NCBI RefSeq assembly: GCF_963974575.1
Contig: NZ_CAXBBQ010000003.1
Coordinates: 396,453 to 460,452, forward strand
Source of the DNA: Sphingosinicella sp963974575
GTDB lineage: Bacteria; Pseudomonadota; Alphaproteobacteria; Sphingomonadales; Sphingomonadaceae
Length of the DNA stretch: 64,000 bases
Direction: 5' to 3'
Below, piece after piece: positions 25,538 through 33,717 of this stretch. Below the pieces are notes generated by a model. It was not told the DNA's origin and ran no database searches. It was given only the letters and a program-made list of their open reading frames with translations. A program made the position numbers and the translations under genes. The stretch's first letter is position 1. Each line of letters begins with the position of its first letter.

Positions 25538-27004
25538 GTGTCCGGAGACCCTGACAACGTGGGTGAGACTGGCACGTCGGTGCCGAATCGTCGTTTGCGG
25601 TCGAGCCGGATCGGGCTCGTCCTCGAGGGCGGCGGCGCCAAGGGTGCCTTCAGCCACGGTTTTGCCAGCGCCTGCGACAAACTGGGTATCAAGTTCGCGG
25701 CAGTGTCGGGAACGTCAGTCGGCGGGCTTGAAGCCTGGATCGTCGCGACCGGCAAGTATGACGTCGGCGACGAACTCTGGCCTTCGCTCAACTTCACGGC
25801 GATCTATGCTCCGAGACTCGCCCCTTGGAAGGCAGTCGCTGTTGCGCTGTTCTTGCTCCACGCCTTCAACCTATGGGCCAGCGGCCTTCCGCCGTCCCCC
25901 GACCGGTCGAGTCGATGGAACCATGTGCTCATCGCCTTCTTCCGGACGACAGTCTTCCTGCCGCTTGCAGCCATCTTCGTATCCGTGTCCGGGCTGTACC
26001 GCTATCCTTGGTGGATTACACCGATTATCCTGTTCCTGATCTGGTTTTCCCTATCCCCGCTCTCGGAGCTCCGAAACCGAAAACCAAATGCGGAAGACGG
26101 CCATTCCTATGGAGACGCGGACGACGACCTGAGCGGTGTTGCCTGCCAGTTGCTCGCTATGCTTAGCCTCTTCCTGATCGTCGCGACCATTGCCGCCATG
26201 GTCCGCATTGCAAACGGAACCGCTAGCGGATTTGATGTCGCAATCCTCTGCTATTTTATCGCGATTCTCGCGATGCGCATTGGCGCAAGCCAAGCAAACC
26301 TATCCGACACGCCACTGATCTCGATCATCGACAGATGCCTTGACGCTCCACCGCACATCCCCTGCTTCGTCACCACGGCTACCCAAGCCGATCGCTTTAC
26401 TCCGGACAATCCGAAGGTTGAAGCCATCTCGCGCGATGTCGATGACATCCAGTACAGGGTGATCGAACGGCGCGTTTTCCTGCCCCGCTACCACGCCCTG
26501 CACCGTCTGGACAGGGACGCACGCCGAACACTTCTTCGGGCGACCGCCGCACTTCCCTTCGGTCTTGTAGGGTCAGTCAGTTACGGGAATGAGAAGTTCG
26601 TCGACGGTGGCATGGCCGACAATCTCCCGCTGCTTCCCTTGATCGATCCCGCCCACAACCTCGATCTCGATCTCATAGTTATCGTGAGACTGAAGATGCC
26701 GGCTGGTAAGGAAACGCAGGCTGCCTATGCAGAACGGGAGGCTCGGCGCATTGCGAATCTGCTGGCCCTTCCCGAGCGGGTACCGCCAGTAGGCACTTCA
26801 GGCAGCAAGGGCGATATCATCAGAAAGGCCTGCGGCGCACTGCCTTCGATCTCCACACCGGAGCTTCGGATGCCGCGGCTCATGGTCATCTGTCCGGAAC
26901 AAGATCTTAAAGGCCTGCTTGATTTCGCGGAAGGGCAGCAAAAAATGAATCAGGGTCGGCAGGCAGCGGTGAAGTTCAGGGACGAGCTCACCGGACTTCA
27001 CTAA
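25538..27004 (+). CDS. Patatin-like phospholipase with inserted membrane segments
   Basis: The 488-residue protein has the patatin catalytic site: oxyanion loop LEGGGAKGAF near residue 29, nucleophile elbow GTSVGG near 57 (G-x-S-x-G), and the dyad Asp in VDGGMADNLP near 354. Patatins hydrolyse membrane lipids. Between elbow and Asp lie about five hydrophobic stretches (roughly residues 95-115, 131-152, 158-174, 203-224, 232-249), so the enzyme is probably embedded in the inner membrane, unlike soluble patatin effectors such as CapV. Start is GTG 25538. It is divergent from a lipoprotein/protease pair. It could be a defence effector that damages the membrane, or a lipid-remodelling enzyme. Confidence 0.85.
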   Translation: MSGDPDNVGETGTSVPNRRLRSSRIGLVLEGGGAKGAFSHGFASACDKLGIKFAAVSGTSVGGLEAWIVATGKYDVGDELWPSLNFTAIYAPRLAPWKAVAVALFLLHAFNLWASGLPPSPDRSSRWNHVLIAFFRTTVFLPLAAIFVSVSGLYRYPWWITPIILFLIWFSLSPLSELRNRKPNAEDGHSYGDADDDLSGVACQLLAMLSLFLIVATIAAMVRIANGTASGFDVAILCYFIAILAMRIGASQANLSDTPLISIIDRCLDAPPHIPCFVTTATQADRFTPDNPKVEAISRDVDDIQYRVIERRVFLPRYHALHRLDRDARRTLLRATAALPFGLVGSVSYGNEKFVDGGMADNLPLLPLIDPAHNLDLDLIVIVRLKMPAGKETQAAYAEREARRIANLLALPERVPPVGTSGSKGDIIRKACGALPSISTPELRMPRLMVICPEQDLKGLLDFAEGQQKMNQGRQAAVKFRDELTGLH

Positions 27005-27382
27005 GAGCAATCGAGGTTCCAGGGATGAAACACGCTCATATAGAGGTCGCGAAAGGGCTTAAGTTGGTCGTATCCGAATAGTCGGCTCATCAGTATAAAA
27101 GCTGATTGCCGTCCGAGAAAAGCCAAACAGCAACCTGACCACTCCCGCCAACATTGCGGCCATTCGCTGGCTCAGATCGGCCTGTCGAAACCTGCCCTAC
27201 ATTCGTTGTGAAGGGCGCTGCGGGAACGACTGGGCCTGGGACCTACCCGGCGTTCGAGAGCATAAGAACGAATGGCCGCCATCCGAGGCCACAAAGTTTC
27301 CCACGCCTGCCATCGGCGGAGTCTCCATCGCAGGGCCGGAGATATTCTGGCATTAGTCCCGACGTATGAACGATGCAGGGAG
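27005..27382. other. Intergenic region without recognised genes
   Basis: 378 bases between the ends of two converging genes. No credible gene, tRNA or strong hairpin was seen. It holds the second copy (27184-27204) of a 21-base repeat. Confidence 0.5.
27184..27204 (+). repeat. 21-base dispersed repeat, copy 2
   Basis: Partner of 20917-20937 with one mismatch (A for G at base 18). Same orientation, intergenic. Confidence 0.6.
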
Positions 27383-28465
27383 CTAGACGCTAAGCGTGAG
27401 CAGGTTTTTGAGCGGCAGCATGCGAGTTGTCAGGCCGGAGAGGGAGGCAGTCATCTGCCGCCTTCCAGCTTCCGATCGCAATCCTTTCCAGACACGTTCT
27501 GCCACTAAAGGTGGGCATCGCAAACGGTACACGCAATCGCTTATCACGTTGCTACCCTCGGATACTCGAACGACTTTGTCGGGAATATTGCGCCCAACAC
27601 GAGCGACAAGAATGTCACCAGGGGCAGCTGCACGGTCAGCTTCATCAAAACTCTGACGGGGAAATGCTATCACACCGTCACGTGCAGACCTGAATGCGTC
27701 GAGATGAAAGGCGCCCGCATTCCGAGCTTCGATCGTGTTCAGTCGGCCTCGCACGACCTTCACTCCCAAATCTCCGATGGTCGTCTGAAAATCGAGGGAC
27801 AATTCAGAGGACGGAAGCGAACGATCGACGTCCCACCAAGGGCGCGGGTTGCCATCACACTTAGGAATTCGGCGAAAGATAACCATTACAGTTCGAGCTT
27901 CGGTCCCAGGGAATGTCTTCGCTGGGAGCACCGCGATAGCTTCCACTATCGCACCACTAGAGATTGCTCGGCGGTTGGCGCCTGACGCCATACCAATGGC
28001 AAGCGTTTCAGGTATAATTGCAGCAACACGCCCGCCGTGCCGGACCGCTTCGAAAGCTCGCAACAAGAACAAAGTCGCGCGACACCGCGGGGTGGTGTTC
28101 GGTTTAGACGCAGACGCCGCAGCGGTTCCAGCTCTGCATCGACCATAGGGGGGATTCAGAATAGCAAGATCAAATCTCGTACGGCCCAACTGAAGCCGAG
28201 GGGCTGCGGCGTCCAGCAGATCGCATTGTACGTGGCGGTGATTTCTCGACCATGCTGTGCTGCCAATACAGACCTGAGGATCAATATCGACGGTCGTCAG
28301 CTGAATGACATCTCCCCAGCGTCTCAGGGCTGCCTTGGATAAAGAGCCATGTCCGCACCCAAGATCCACGACAGTCCGGGGACTTATGTCGACCATTGAA
28401 ATGAGCGCGTCCGCTACATCGGAAGGAGTGTAAAAGCGTCCAAACTTTTTTTGAACTGGTTCCAT
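27383..28465 (-). CDS. N6-adenine DNA methyltransferase fused to a target-recognition-like domain
   Basis: The 360-residue protein begins with KKFGRFYTPSDVADAL, typical of type I/IIG-like methyltransferases, then SAM motif I VVDLGCGHGSLS near residue 33 and the catalytic AILNPPYGR near 103. The C-terminal third (GAFHLDAFRSARDG, then PGDILVARVGRNI, and SDCVYRLRC) resembles half of a type I specificity (HsdS) subunit. The product could therefore methylate a defined site without a separate S subunit. No translocase/restriction subunit is nearby. ATG 28465 is preferred over the frame's earlier codons. It lies 117 bases downstream of the three-gene PRTase/ATPase unit and may be part of it. Confidence 0.82.
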   Translation of the reverse strand: MEPVQKKFGRFYTPSDVADALISMVDISPRTVVDLGCGHGSLSKAALRRWGDVIQLTTVDIDPQVCIGSTAWSRNHRHVQCDLLDAAAPRLQLGRTRFDLAILNPPYGRCRAGTAAASASKPNTTPRCRATLFLLRAFEAVRHGGRVAAIIPETLAIGMASGANRRAISSGAIVEAIAVLPAKTFPGTEARTVMVIFRRIPKCDGNPRPWWDVDRSLPSSELSLDFQTTIGDLGVKVVRGRLNTIEARNAGAFHLDAFRSARDGVIAFPRQSFDEADRAAAPGDILVARVGRNIPDKVVRVSEGSNVISDCVYRLRCPPLVAERVWKGLRSEAGRRQMTASLSGLTTRMLPLKNLLTLSV

Positions 28466-28582
28466 CGTGCAAGTCCCCCGTTTCGGCACGAGTGTCGCCG
28501 AACGCGGAGGGAGGTACCAGACCTTTGTCGTCGCCCGAGCGCATCAAGGTACCGGTTGACCGCATTGTCGCTTTGATAAGCG

Positions 28583-29521
28583 CTAAGTGCGGTCGAGGAA
28601 CTCGCTGACGGCGTAAACGAGACATTTGGCCACGCCCTTGCTTCGGCCGGCTTTGCGCCTAGCGTGATCGTACACAATTTCGGTTCGGTCCTCGTGGACT
28701 ATCGAGAACAACACAGCGCCAAGGGCATGGGGTTTTGTGCCGATCAGGCCGATCCGCATGAGATCATCAGGAACGCGGCGCGCGATGCCCTCGAGCTCAT
28801 AAAACAGGCTGAATGGACAATTTGATTTTGCCAAACGCAAATTGCGGATCGCTTTGTCCTGCTCCAGCCCGAGAGCGTTCAGAATGAAGGTATCCAGCGG
28901 ATAATGAGGAACGAAGCCCGGAGCCCCAATGATCGGAAAGACTTTATCTTTTGCGGGATCGACATCGTTCATCATATGAAGGAGCCTTGCACCCTCAAAT
29001 CCGAGCAACGGCACGAAGCACGAGTCATTCTGCCGACGATCCATCAGTTTAGCGAACAAGGGTATCGGCCTGATCCCCTCAATCCGTTCACTGAGGTCGT
29101 AGATGACACCAATCCCGGGATGGGCTGACGCGCTGTAGGTGGCCGGCTCAAGATAAACGATGCGCAAGGGGGTATGTGTCTCGAGGCAAACACGTGCTAA
29201 AGGCGCCCAAGCAGAATGGCCAAGGCCGGTCATGTCCAAGTGAATGGGCTTCGGCAATGCTGCGATAAATGCCTCAAGCGTTGCACGCCGTCGAACCGTG
29301 ATGGTAGGATGGCCTGCAAAGTCAGTGCCGAAGCCACCGGGGACGTTCTCGTTTAGTTTTACGAATGTAGCGGCCGGGGATCGGGCGCGGAGTTCTTCCG
29401 CAAAGGCGCTACGCGGCTCGTCCGTGACGGAGTAAATATAACTAGAATCCGCAGGGAGGACGAGGCCTTCGGCGGGATCGTATTCAGTCGTGAAAAGAGG
29501 TAGTTCGCTAATCGCGGCCAT
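28583..29521 (-). CDS. Unknown protein, third gene of PRTase-CE/ORC operon
   Basis: The 312-residue protein starts at ATG 29521, overlapping the ATPase gene by 14 bases. Visible blocks are SSYIYSVTDEPRSAFAEELR, then KPIHLDMTGLGHSAWAPLAR near residue 92-111 and LRIVYLEPATYSASA near 120, followed by FAKLMDRRQND and VPLLGFEGARLL. The alternation of strands and helices with a D-M-T-G-L turn suggests a Rossmann-like fold, possibly a ligand-sensing or nucleotide-processing domain. I do not recognise the family. Tight coupling to the ATPase and phosphoribosyltransferase genes makes it the third part of one system. Confidence 0.72.
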   Translation of the reverse strand: MAAISELPLFTTEYDPAEGLVLPADSSYIYSVTDEPRSAFAEELRARSPAATFVKLNENVPGGFGTDFAGHPTITVRRRATLEAFIAALPKPIHLDMTGLGHSAWAPLARVCLETHTPLRIVYLEPATYSASAHPGIGVIYDLSERIEGIRPIPLFAKLMDRRQNDSCFVPLLGFEGARLLHMMNDVDPAKDKVFPIIGAPGFVPHYPLDTFILNALGLEQDKAIRNLRLAKSNCPFSLFYELEGIARRVPDDLMRIGLIGTKPHALGAVLFSIVHEDRTEIVYDHARRKAGRSKGVAKCLVYAVSEFLDRT

Positions 29522-31364
29522 AGAAATTCTCGAACAAGCGAAGCTGATCAGGCAGCGGCGCGTCGCCCGACCGGTCGTTTGAGCGAACAATCTCTCTTAT
29601 CGTACGCTTCGGATCTCGCATGAGATTCAGAATGTCCGATGGCGAAAGCCTGATCTTGCGCATGTCACGATGACTGAACCCAAAGAAAGCCGCGAAAATA
29701 GGATGAACTGCATAATCGTAGGCTTTAAGATCTAGGTCAGTGCGCTGGCTCGACACCCTTCGTACAAGAGCCAAGTGCATCACGGCAGCGTTCAATAACT
29801 CCTCAACGCTTCCCAAGGGCTCGTCCTCTGGCAGGAAGAAACGTGTGATTTCTGGCCGTCGCAACTCTGGCTCGAGCGCCAGCATTTCGAACAGCCTGCC
29901 CAGCGACAGAACCAGTCTCGTAAGTTGCGCTCCGTGAACGCCCAGACCCTCCAGTTCTTTGACGTTCTTGCCACCGACTGAAATTGCAGCATTTGTTTGG
30001 ACCAGCGGACGGATTTCTTCTCCGTTCGCTGGCTTGCCATCTTCGCGCTGGAGACGGAGCGCTTCACCGACGAGTTGGAGGAGATATCTGATATTATTTC
30101 CGGCCAGCAACGTAAACGTTTGCCAGCCTGCATAATATTTTCTGACGCCCGGACGGCTACCACGCAAGGTGAAAAGGAGCGGCACCCGGTAGTTGTGAAA
30201 GCGATCTTTCCATTCTTGTGGATGCTGCTCCCAGTCGGCGACCAAATCAGCGAGCGGCTGTTTTTGGGTCTTCGACCAATAAAGTAAGAGTGCGAGTTCA
30301 AGCGGCCGAACATCTTTAACAACCGCGACTCGCTCTGGCGCCGTGCGCTCAAGTTCATCCAACATCTCTCGCGCCTTAGCGTCGACGCCGAGTAACTTCG
30401 CCTCTTCCTCAACGGAAAGCGCTGGTAGCATTGCGTCGAGGTCCAGACCGTTTGGGAACCTCTCAATGGCCCTCAGGCTGCAAACCTCGGTTGCAAATTT
30501 TACAAACTGTTCGCCATCAAGCCGAGCATTGATGTCAATGCGCTCATAGTCTGCGGGGCTCTGTAATTGCTCGTTCTCATGAAGAGTACTACGTCGACGC
30601 CATCCGAGCTCGCGCACTCCAATTTTGAACGTGTATCCCGGGCCGCAATGCTTAACGAGTGTATTTACGATCGCCTGCTGATCGTCGAGGAGATTCTCAA
30701 ATTCATCGATGATGAAAAACAGGCGCTTTCCTTTGAATTGGCGAAGCTCAAGGACACCGTTGCATAACGTTTCGATCACCACTTGCTGCATTGAAAGGCC
30801 TGGCAAGTTGTCAGGATCAATGTTGTTGACCCAAGCTTCGAAACGACGAACGCCCTGCTGGATCACTGAAGCGAGCTCGCCCTGCGTGGCGGCAGGCTCG
30901 CAAAAAAGAGACTCTGCGACGTCCTTGCATAGGGCGGGATCTAGTTGCGCTCCACCTTCAGTGACCTTGCGGTGCCACTCGAGGAATTCCACAACGCGGC
31001 CACAAAGGATGAGATTGAGATAGTGAGCGAAGAGCTTCTGCCATTGGCGTTCCGACAGCTCCTCGCCTTGAAAAGCTCGCACACTGTTGGTGTTAACCTT
31101 GTAGTAGAAGCCGAAATACGGCCAATCCTCAAGCTTCGCTCGTTCAGCGCCTTCAAGCGCATATCGGCCCTCATATGAGAGACATCGCAGCACTGTTGTT
31201 TTCCCTGTGCCTCGGCCGCCTTCCAGGACACATGGCCTTGGTGTCTCGAGTTCCGGGAAGTAGCTTGGGCGACTGAACAGTTTGAAGAGGGCGTCACTCA
31301 GCCATTCCGCTCGATAGATACCAAACAGTTCGACAAGATCCTTGCCGCCGATTGCCTCATTCAT
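29508..31364 (-). CDS. ORC/CDC6-like AAA ATPase of a conflict system
   Basis: The 618-residue ATPase carries Walker A LEGGRGTGKTTVLRCLS near residue 47-63 and Walker B LFFIIDEFENLLDD near 212, followed by a C-terminal region with winged-helix-like and helical segments. An ORC/CDC6-type AAA domain paired with a PRTase-CE phosphoribosyltransferase is an arrangement I recall from comparative surveys of prokaryotic conflict systems by Aravind and co-workers; no biochemical function has been shown to my knowledge. It would act as the switch or DNA-loading motor. It overlaps the upstream gene by four bases (ATGA) and the downstream gene by 14. Confidence 0.82.
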   Translation of the reverse strand: MNEAIGGKDLVELFGIYRAEWLSDALFKLFSRPSYFPELETPRPCVLEGGRGTGKTTVLRCLSYEGRYALEGAERAKLEDWPYFGFYYKVNTNSVRAFQGEELSERQWQKLFAHYLNLILCGRVVEFLEWHRKVTEGGAQLDPALCKDVAESLFCEPAATQGELASVIQQGVRRFEAWVNNIDPDNLPGLSMQQVVIETLCNGVLELRQFKGKRLFFIIDEFENLLDDQQAIVNTLVKHCGPGYTFKIGVRELGWRRRSTLHENEQLQSPADYERIDINARLDGEQFVKFATEVCSLRAIERFPNGLDLDAMLPALSVEEEAKLLGVDAKAREMLDELERTAPERVAVVKDVRPLELALLLYWSKTQKQPLADLVADWEQHPQEWKDRFHNYRVPLLFTLRGSRPGVRKYYAGWQTFTLLAGNNIRYLLQLVGEALRLQREDGKPANGEEIRPLVQTNAAISVGGKNVKELEGLGVHGAQLTRLVLSLGRLFEMLALEPELRRPEITRFFLPEDEPLGSVEELLNAAVMHLALVRRVSSQRTDLDLKAYDYAVHPIFAAFFGFSHRDMRKIRLSPSDILNLMRDPKRTIREIVRSNDRSGDAPLPDQLRLFENFYGRD

Positions 31365-32269
31365 GACCGCCTCACTAAGGGCTGCCAGCCATTCGAGTCC
31401 TCAAAAAATAAAGGAAGATTAGCATCGGGCACAGAATCCTCCATCGCAATGCCCAGCCCGAGTTTGTGAAAACCCCGCCAGTCTCGCAATCCGCCATCGG
31501 ACTTGGTATAACCAAGGCGGCTGCCTATCTTGCGGGCCAAGCGAATACCGGGAAGTGCGCTGCCAGTGGGCCACATGGCCGAACCGATCACGGAATAATT
31601 GTGATTGCGAGGGATCATGTTCCCGGAAACCAAGGTGACCTGCGGGGCCGAGGTCTGGATGCGGGACCGCCCATAGGCGGTCATCATCACATTGCAGTAA
31701 TATGCCGGAAAACGCCCCGACATGCTTGCAAATGAGTGTTGGCCCGCATTTGCAAATCTCCGCCGCCAAGTGGAGAGGAATTGCTCACCGGAGCCGACGA
31801 AGTCGTCAACGAACACGATGGGTGCATCCGAACCGCCCGCGATTATTTCGGCGGCTTCGTTTGGGTGCTTTAGCCGACCTTCGTCGATGCCCAGCATTTG
31901 CCTCGCCTTCCTCGCGAAGCCCCAGCCGCTATCGGCCGGACTTGGTCGCTCGCCCATCACTGGGACAATGATCGCCTGCTCACAGAACTGCCGCCATATG
32001 TCCTGCTTGGCGGAAAAGGCGATGCCTGGAGCGCCTAGACCGTTGGATATGGCTTGGAACGAAGTGACAAACAGATGGTCTACCAGTTGATGAGAAATAA
32101 AGGTAAAGCGTCCAAGCATCTGAACTGCAAGGGCTCGTTCGGTAACGTCAAAATTGTCGAGCCAAGCCCGATACTCGACCTTACCTCTCGGCCACACTGC
32201 GAAGTCCACGAGCCGATCGCAGGCTTCAACGACCTGTGTTTCGTCGGCGCTGTCGATTCCCGGAGACAT
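31361..32269 (-). CDS. PRTase-CE-like phosphoribosyltransferase
   Basis: The 302-residue protein contains IVFVDDFVGSGEQFLSTW near residues 150-167, the PRPP-binding loop of type I phosphoribosyltransferases (two Asp followed by a small-residue turn). Upstream, DFAVWPRGKVEYRAWLDNF and QLVDHLFVTSFQ are features of the PRTase-CE family of conflict systems. Type I phosphoribosyltransferases join or split a base and phosphoribosyl pyrophosphate; here the substrate is unknown, and a nucleotide-based signal or nucleotide depletion are both possible. Start is ATG 32269, with only a weak binding site. It is the first gene of the operon running to 28583 or 27383. Confidence 0.78.
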   Translation of the reverse strand: MSPGIDSADETQVVEACDRLVDFAVWPRGKVEYRAWLDNFDVTERALAVQMLGRFTFISHQLVDHLFVTSFQAISNGLGAPGIAFSAKQDIWRQFCEQAIIVPVMGERPSPADSGWGFARKARQMLGIDEGRLKHPNEAAEIIAGGSDAPIVFVDDFVGSGEQFLSTWRRRFANAGQHSFASMSGRFPAYYCNVMMTAYGRSRIQTSAPQVTLVSGNMIPRNHNYSVIGSAMWPTGSALPGIRLARKIGSRLGYTKSDGGLRDWRGFHKLGLGIAMEDSVPDANLPLFFEDSNGWQPLVRRS

Positions 32270-32554
32270 TCTTTAGAACTAACCGGACTGGCGGCAGAAG
32301 CAATGGATGGCTGCTCCTATTCCTCGCCGATCGACACTCGATCTAGCGGTCAGCACATCAGAACGAACTGGTTGGTCGCGCCGCCGCGAAGCTGTTAGCT
32401 CGCCTGTGGTAAGGAACGTTCAAATATCGACGTTGCTTCGCTACGTGGAGCGCCGTTTTCACGACGATCTGCCATTTCACAGCCTAGTGGACGTCCACAT
32501 GGACTTTGCATCAACCGAAAAGCTGCCTTTCCGGTTCGTCCAACGAAGCCGCCA
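32270..32554. other. Intergenic region upstream of PRTase operon
   Basis: 285 bases between the PRTase gene start and the end of the next minus-strand gene. It should contain the operon promoter. No gene was recognised. Confidence 0.45.
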
Positions 32555-32818
32555 TTATTCTTCCCTGTTCAGCAGTTCGATTGCTTCGGCGATTGTCATG
32601 CTCTGAACGGTGACCTCCTGGATCTGCGCAGCAAGTTCCACTGAGGCCTCTACTGAGACGTCTCGCCCCTGTCCCTCCGCAGCGAGCATGGCGGCATCCT
32701 CGAGCCTCGCGGTGAGAACAGCGAACAGTCGGCGGATACAGTCCCGTCGTTCGATATCGTGCCCGTCCTGCATGAGCACACGAAGCTGCAGGCTGCGTGG
32801 GAAGTCCATACGCAGCAT
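32555..32818 (-). CDS. Small helical protein beside the recombinase cassette
   Basis: From ATG 32818 the product is 87 residues, beginning MLRMDFPRSLQLRVLMQDG and continuing as helices rich in Ala, Glu and Leu. The longer frame to 32953 enters Gly/Pro-rich sequence opposite a leader and is unlikely coding. It diverges from the DUF3489-DUF2924-recombinase genes across 168 bases. No function is known; its position suggests it belongs to the integrative element. Confidence 0.55.
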   Translation of the reverse strand: MLRMDFPRSLQLRVLMQDGHDIERRDCIRRLFAVLTARLEDAAMLAAEGQGRDVSVEASVELAAQIQEVTVQSMTIAEAIELLNREE

Positions 32819-32944
32819 TTTCGGAGCGTGCAGATTGGACTGGACTTGCTTCGCGAACAGAGCGTTGTGGGGTCCGTGAGCCGGTGGGGTTTGCCCGCCG
32901 CCCCCGCCCCGGCCGAGGATTTTCGGGGCTTCGGCTCGTGGGAA

Positions 32945-32963
32945 CACCTGCAAGGTGCAGGTG
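32945..32963. promoter_or_regulatory. Perfect inverted repeat upstream of recombinase operon
   Basis: CACCTGCA and TGCAGGTG form a perfect 8-base inverted repeat with a 3-base spacer, ending 23 bases before the DUF3489 start codon. It could be an operator for a dimeric regulator or, in RNA, a small hairpin ahead of the ribosome site (GAAGGAG). Its role is inferred. Confidence 0.45.
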
Positions 32964-32986
32964 ACCCGCGAGAAGGAGTCCCGAAC

Positions 32987-33310
32987 ATGTCCAACGCCCG
33001 CAAGACCGCCGCCACGACCAAGTCAGCCACCGTCCGGAAGATGCTGCGCCGCTCGAACGGCGCCACGCTTGCCGAGATCACCACGGTGACCACGTGGCAA
33101 CCGCACAGTGCCCGCGCCTTCCTCTCCGGCATCCGCAAGAAGGGTGAACCCCTGCAGCGCGATGCCCGCCGCGACGGTACAACCTGCTACAAACTCATCG
33201 AGGCGCCACAACCGCCGCAGCCAGTAGGAACTCCGCCGGCTGCACAAATTGCTGCACCCGATGCCGCTACGGAGGGCGCAGCATCGGCTGACGCTGCCAC
33301 CGCAGCATGA
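32987..33310 (+). CDS. DUF3489 domain protein
   Basis: The 107-residue protein has the DUF3489 winged-helix-like core: KSATVRKMLRRSNGATLAEI, then TTWQPHSARAFLSGIRKKG and DGTTCYKL, ending in an Ala/Pro-rich tail. Start ATG 32987 follows GAAGGAG. DUF3489 and DUF2924 genes regularly precede this type of serine recombinase in alphaproteobacterial integrative elements, so they probably assist or regulate recombination. It overlaps the DUF2924 gene by four bases. Confidence 0.88.
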   Translation: MSNARKTAATTKSATVRKMLRRSNGATLAEITTVTTWQPHSARAFLSGIRKKGEPLQRDARRDGTTCYKLIEAPQPPQPVGTPPAAQIAAPDAATEGAASADAATAA

Positions 33311-33717
33311 GCCGCCTGAAGCGCCGACTTGCTGCACTCGTCGGCATGTCCCAGGCAGAACTCGTGCTGGAGTGGTCGCGCGTCTTTCGCACGGCCGCAC
33401 CGGCGTTGCCTGCCGACCTGCTGCGCCTCGGCATCGCCTACGAACTGCAGAAGCGGAAGTCCGGCGGACTGTCACGTGCAACGCGCGCTGCCGTGAAGCA
33501 GCAGGCCGAGGCCCCGGCCAAGGCTTCCCTGCCCTCGCTGCGACCCGGCACATGTCTCGTGCGGACATGGCACGGCAAGACGCACAGCGTGGCGGTCGGT
33601 CATGACGGCTTCACCTGGGATGGCCGGCACTATGCCTCTCTCACCGCCATCGCCTTCGAGATCACCGGGACACGCTGGTCGGGCCCACGCTTCTTCGGGG
33701 TAAAGGGAACCGCCTGA
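33307..33717 (+). CDS. DUF2924 domain protein
   Basis: The 136-residue protein matches DUF2924: an N-terminal helical half with LRLGIAYELQKRKSGGLSRA, and a C-terminal beta half with LVRTWHGKTHSVAVGHDGF, WDGRHYASLTAIAFEITGTR and WSGPRFFGV. It is thought to be a DNA-associated partner of the recombinase encoded directly downstream; the stop and the next start share one base (TGATG). Confidence 0.9.
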   Translation: MSRLKRRLAALVGMSQAELVLEWSRVFRTAAPALPADLLRLGIAYELQKRKSGGLSRATRAAVKQQAEAPAKASLPSLRPGTCLVRTWHGKTHSVAVGHDGFTWDGRHYASLTAIAFEITGTRWSGPRFFGVKGTA

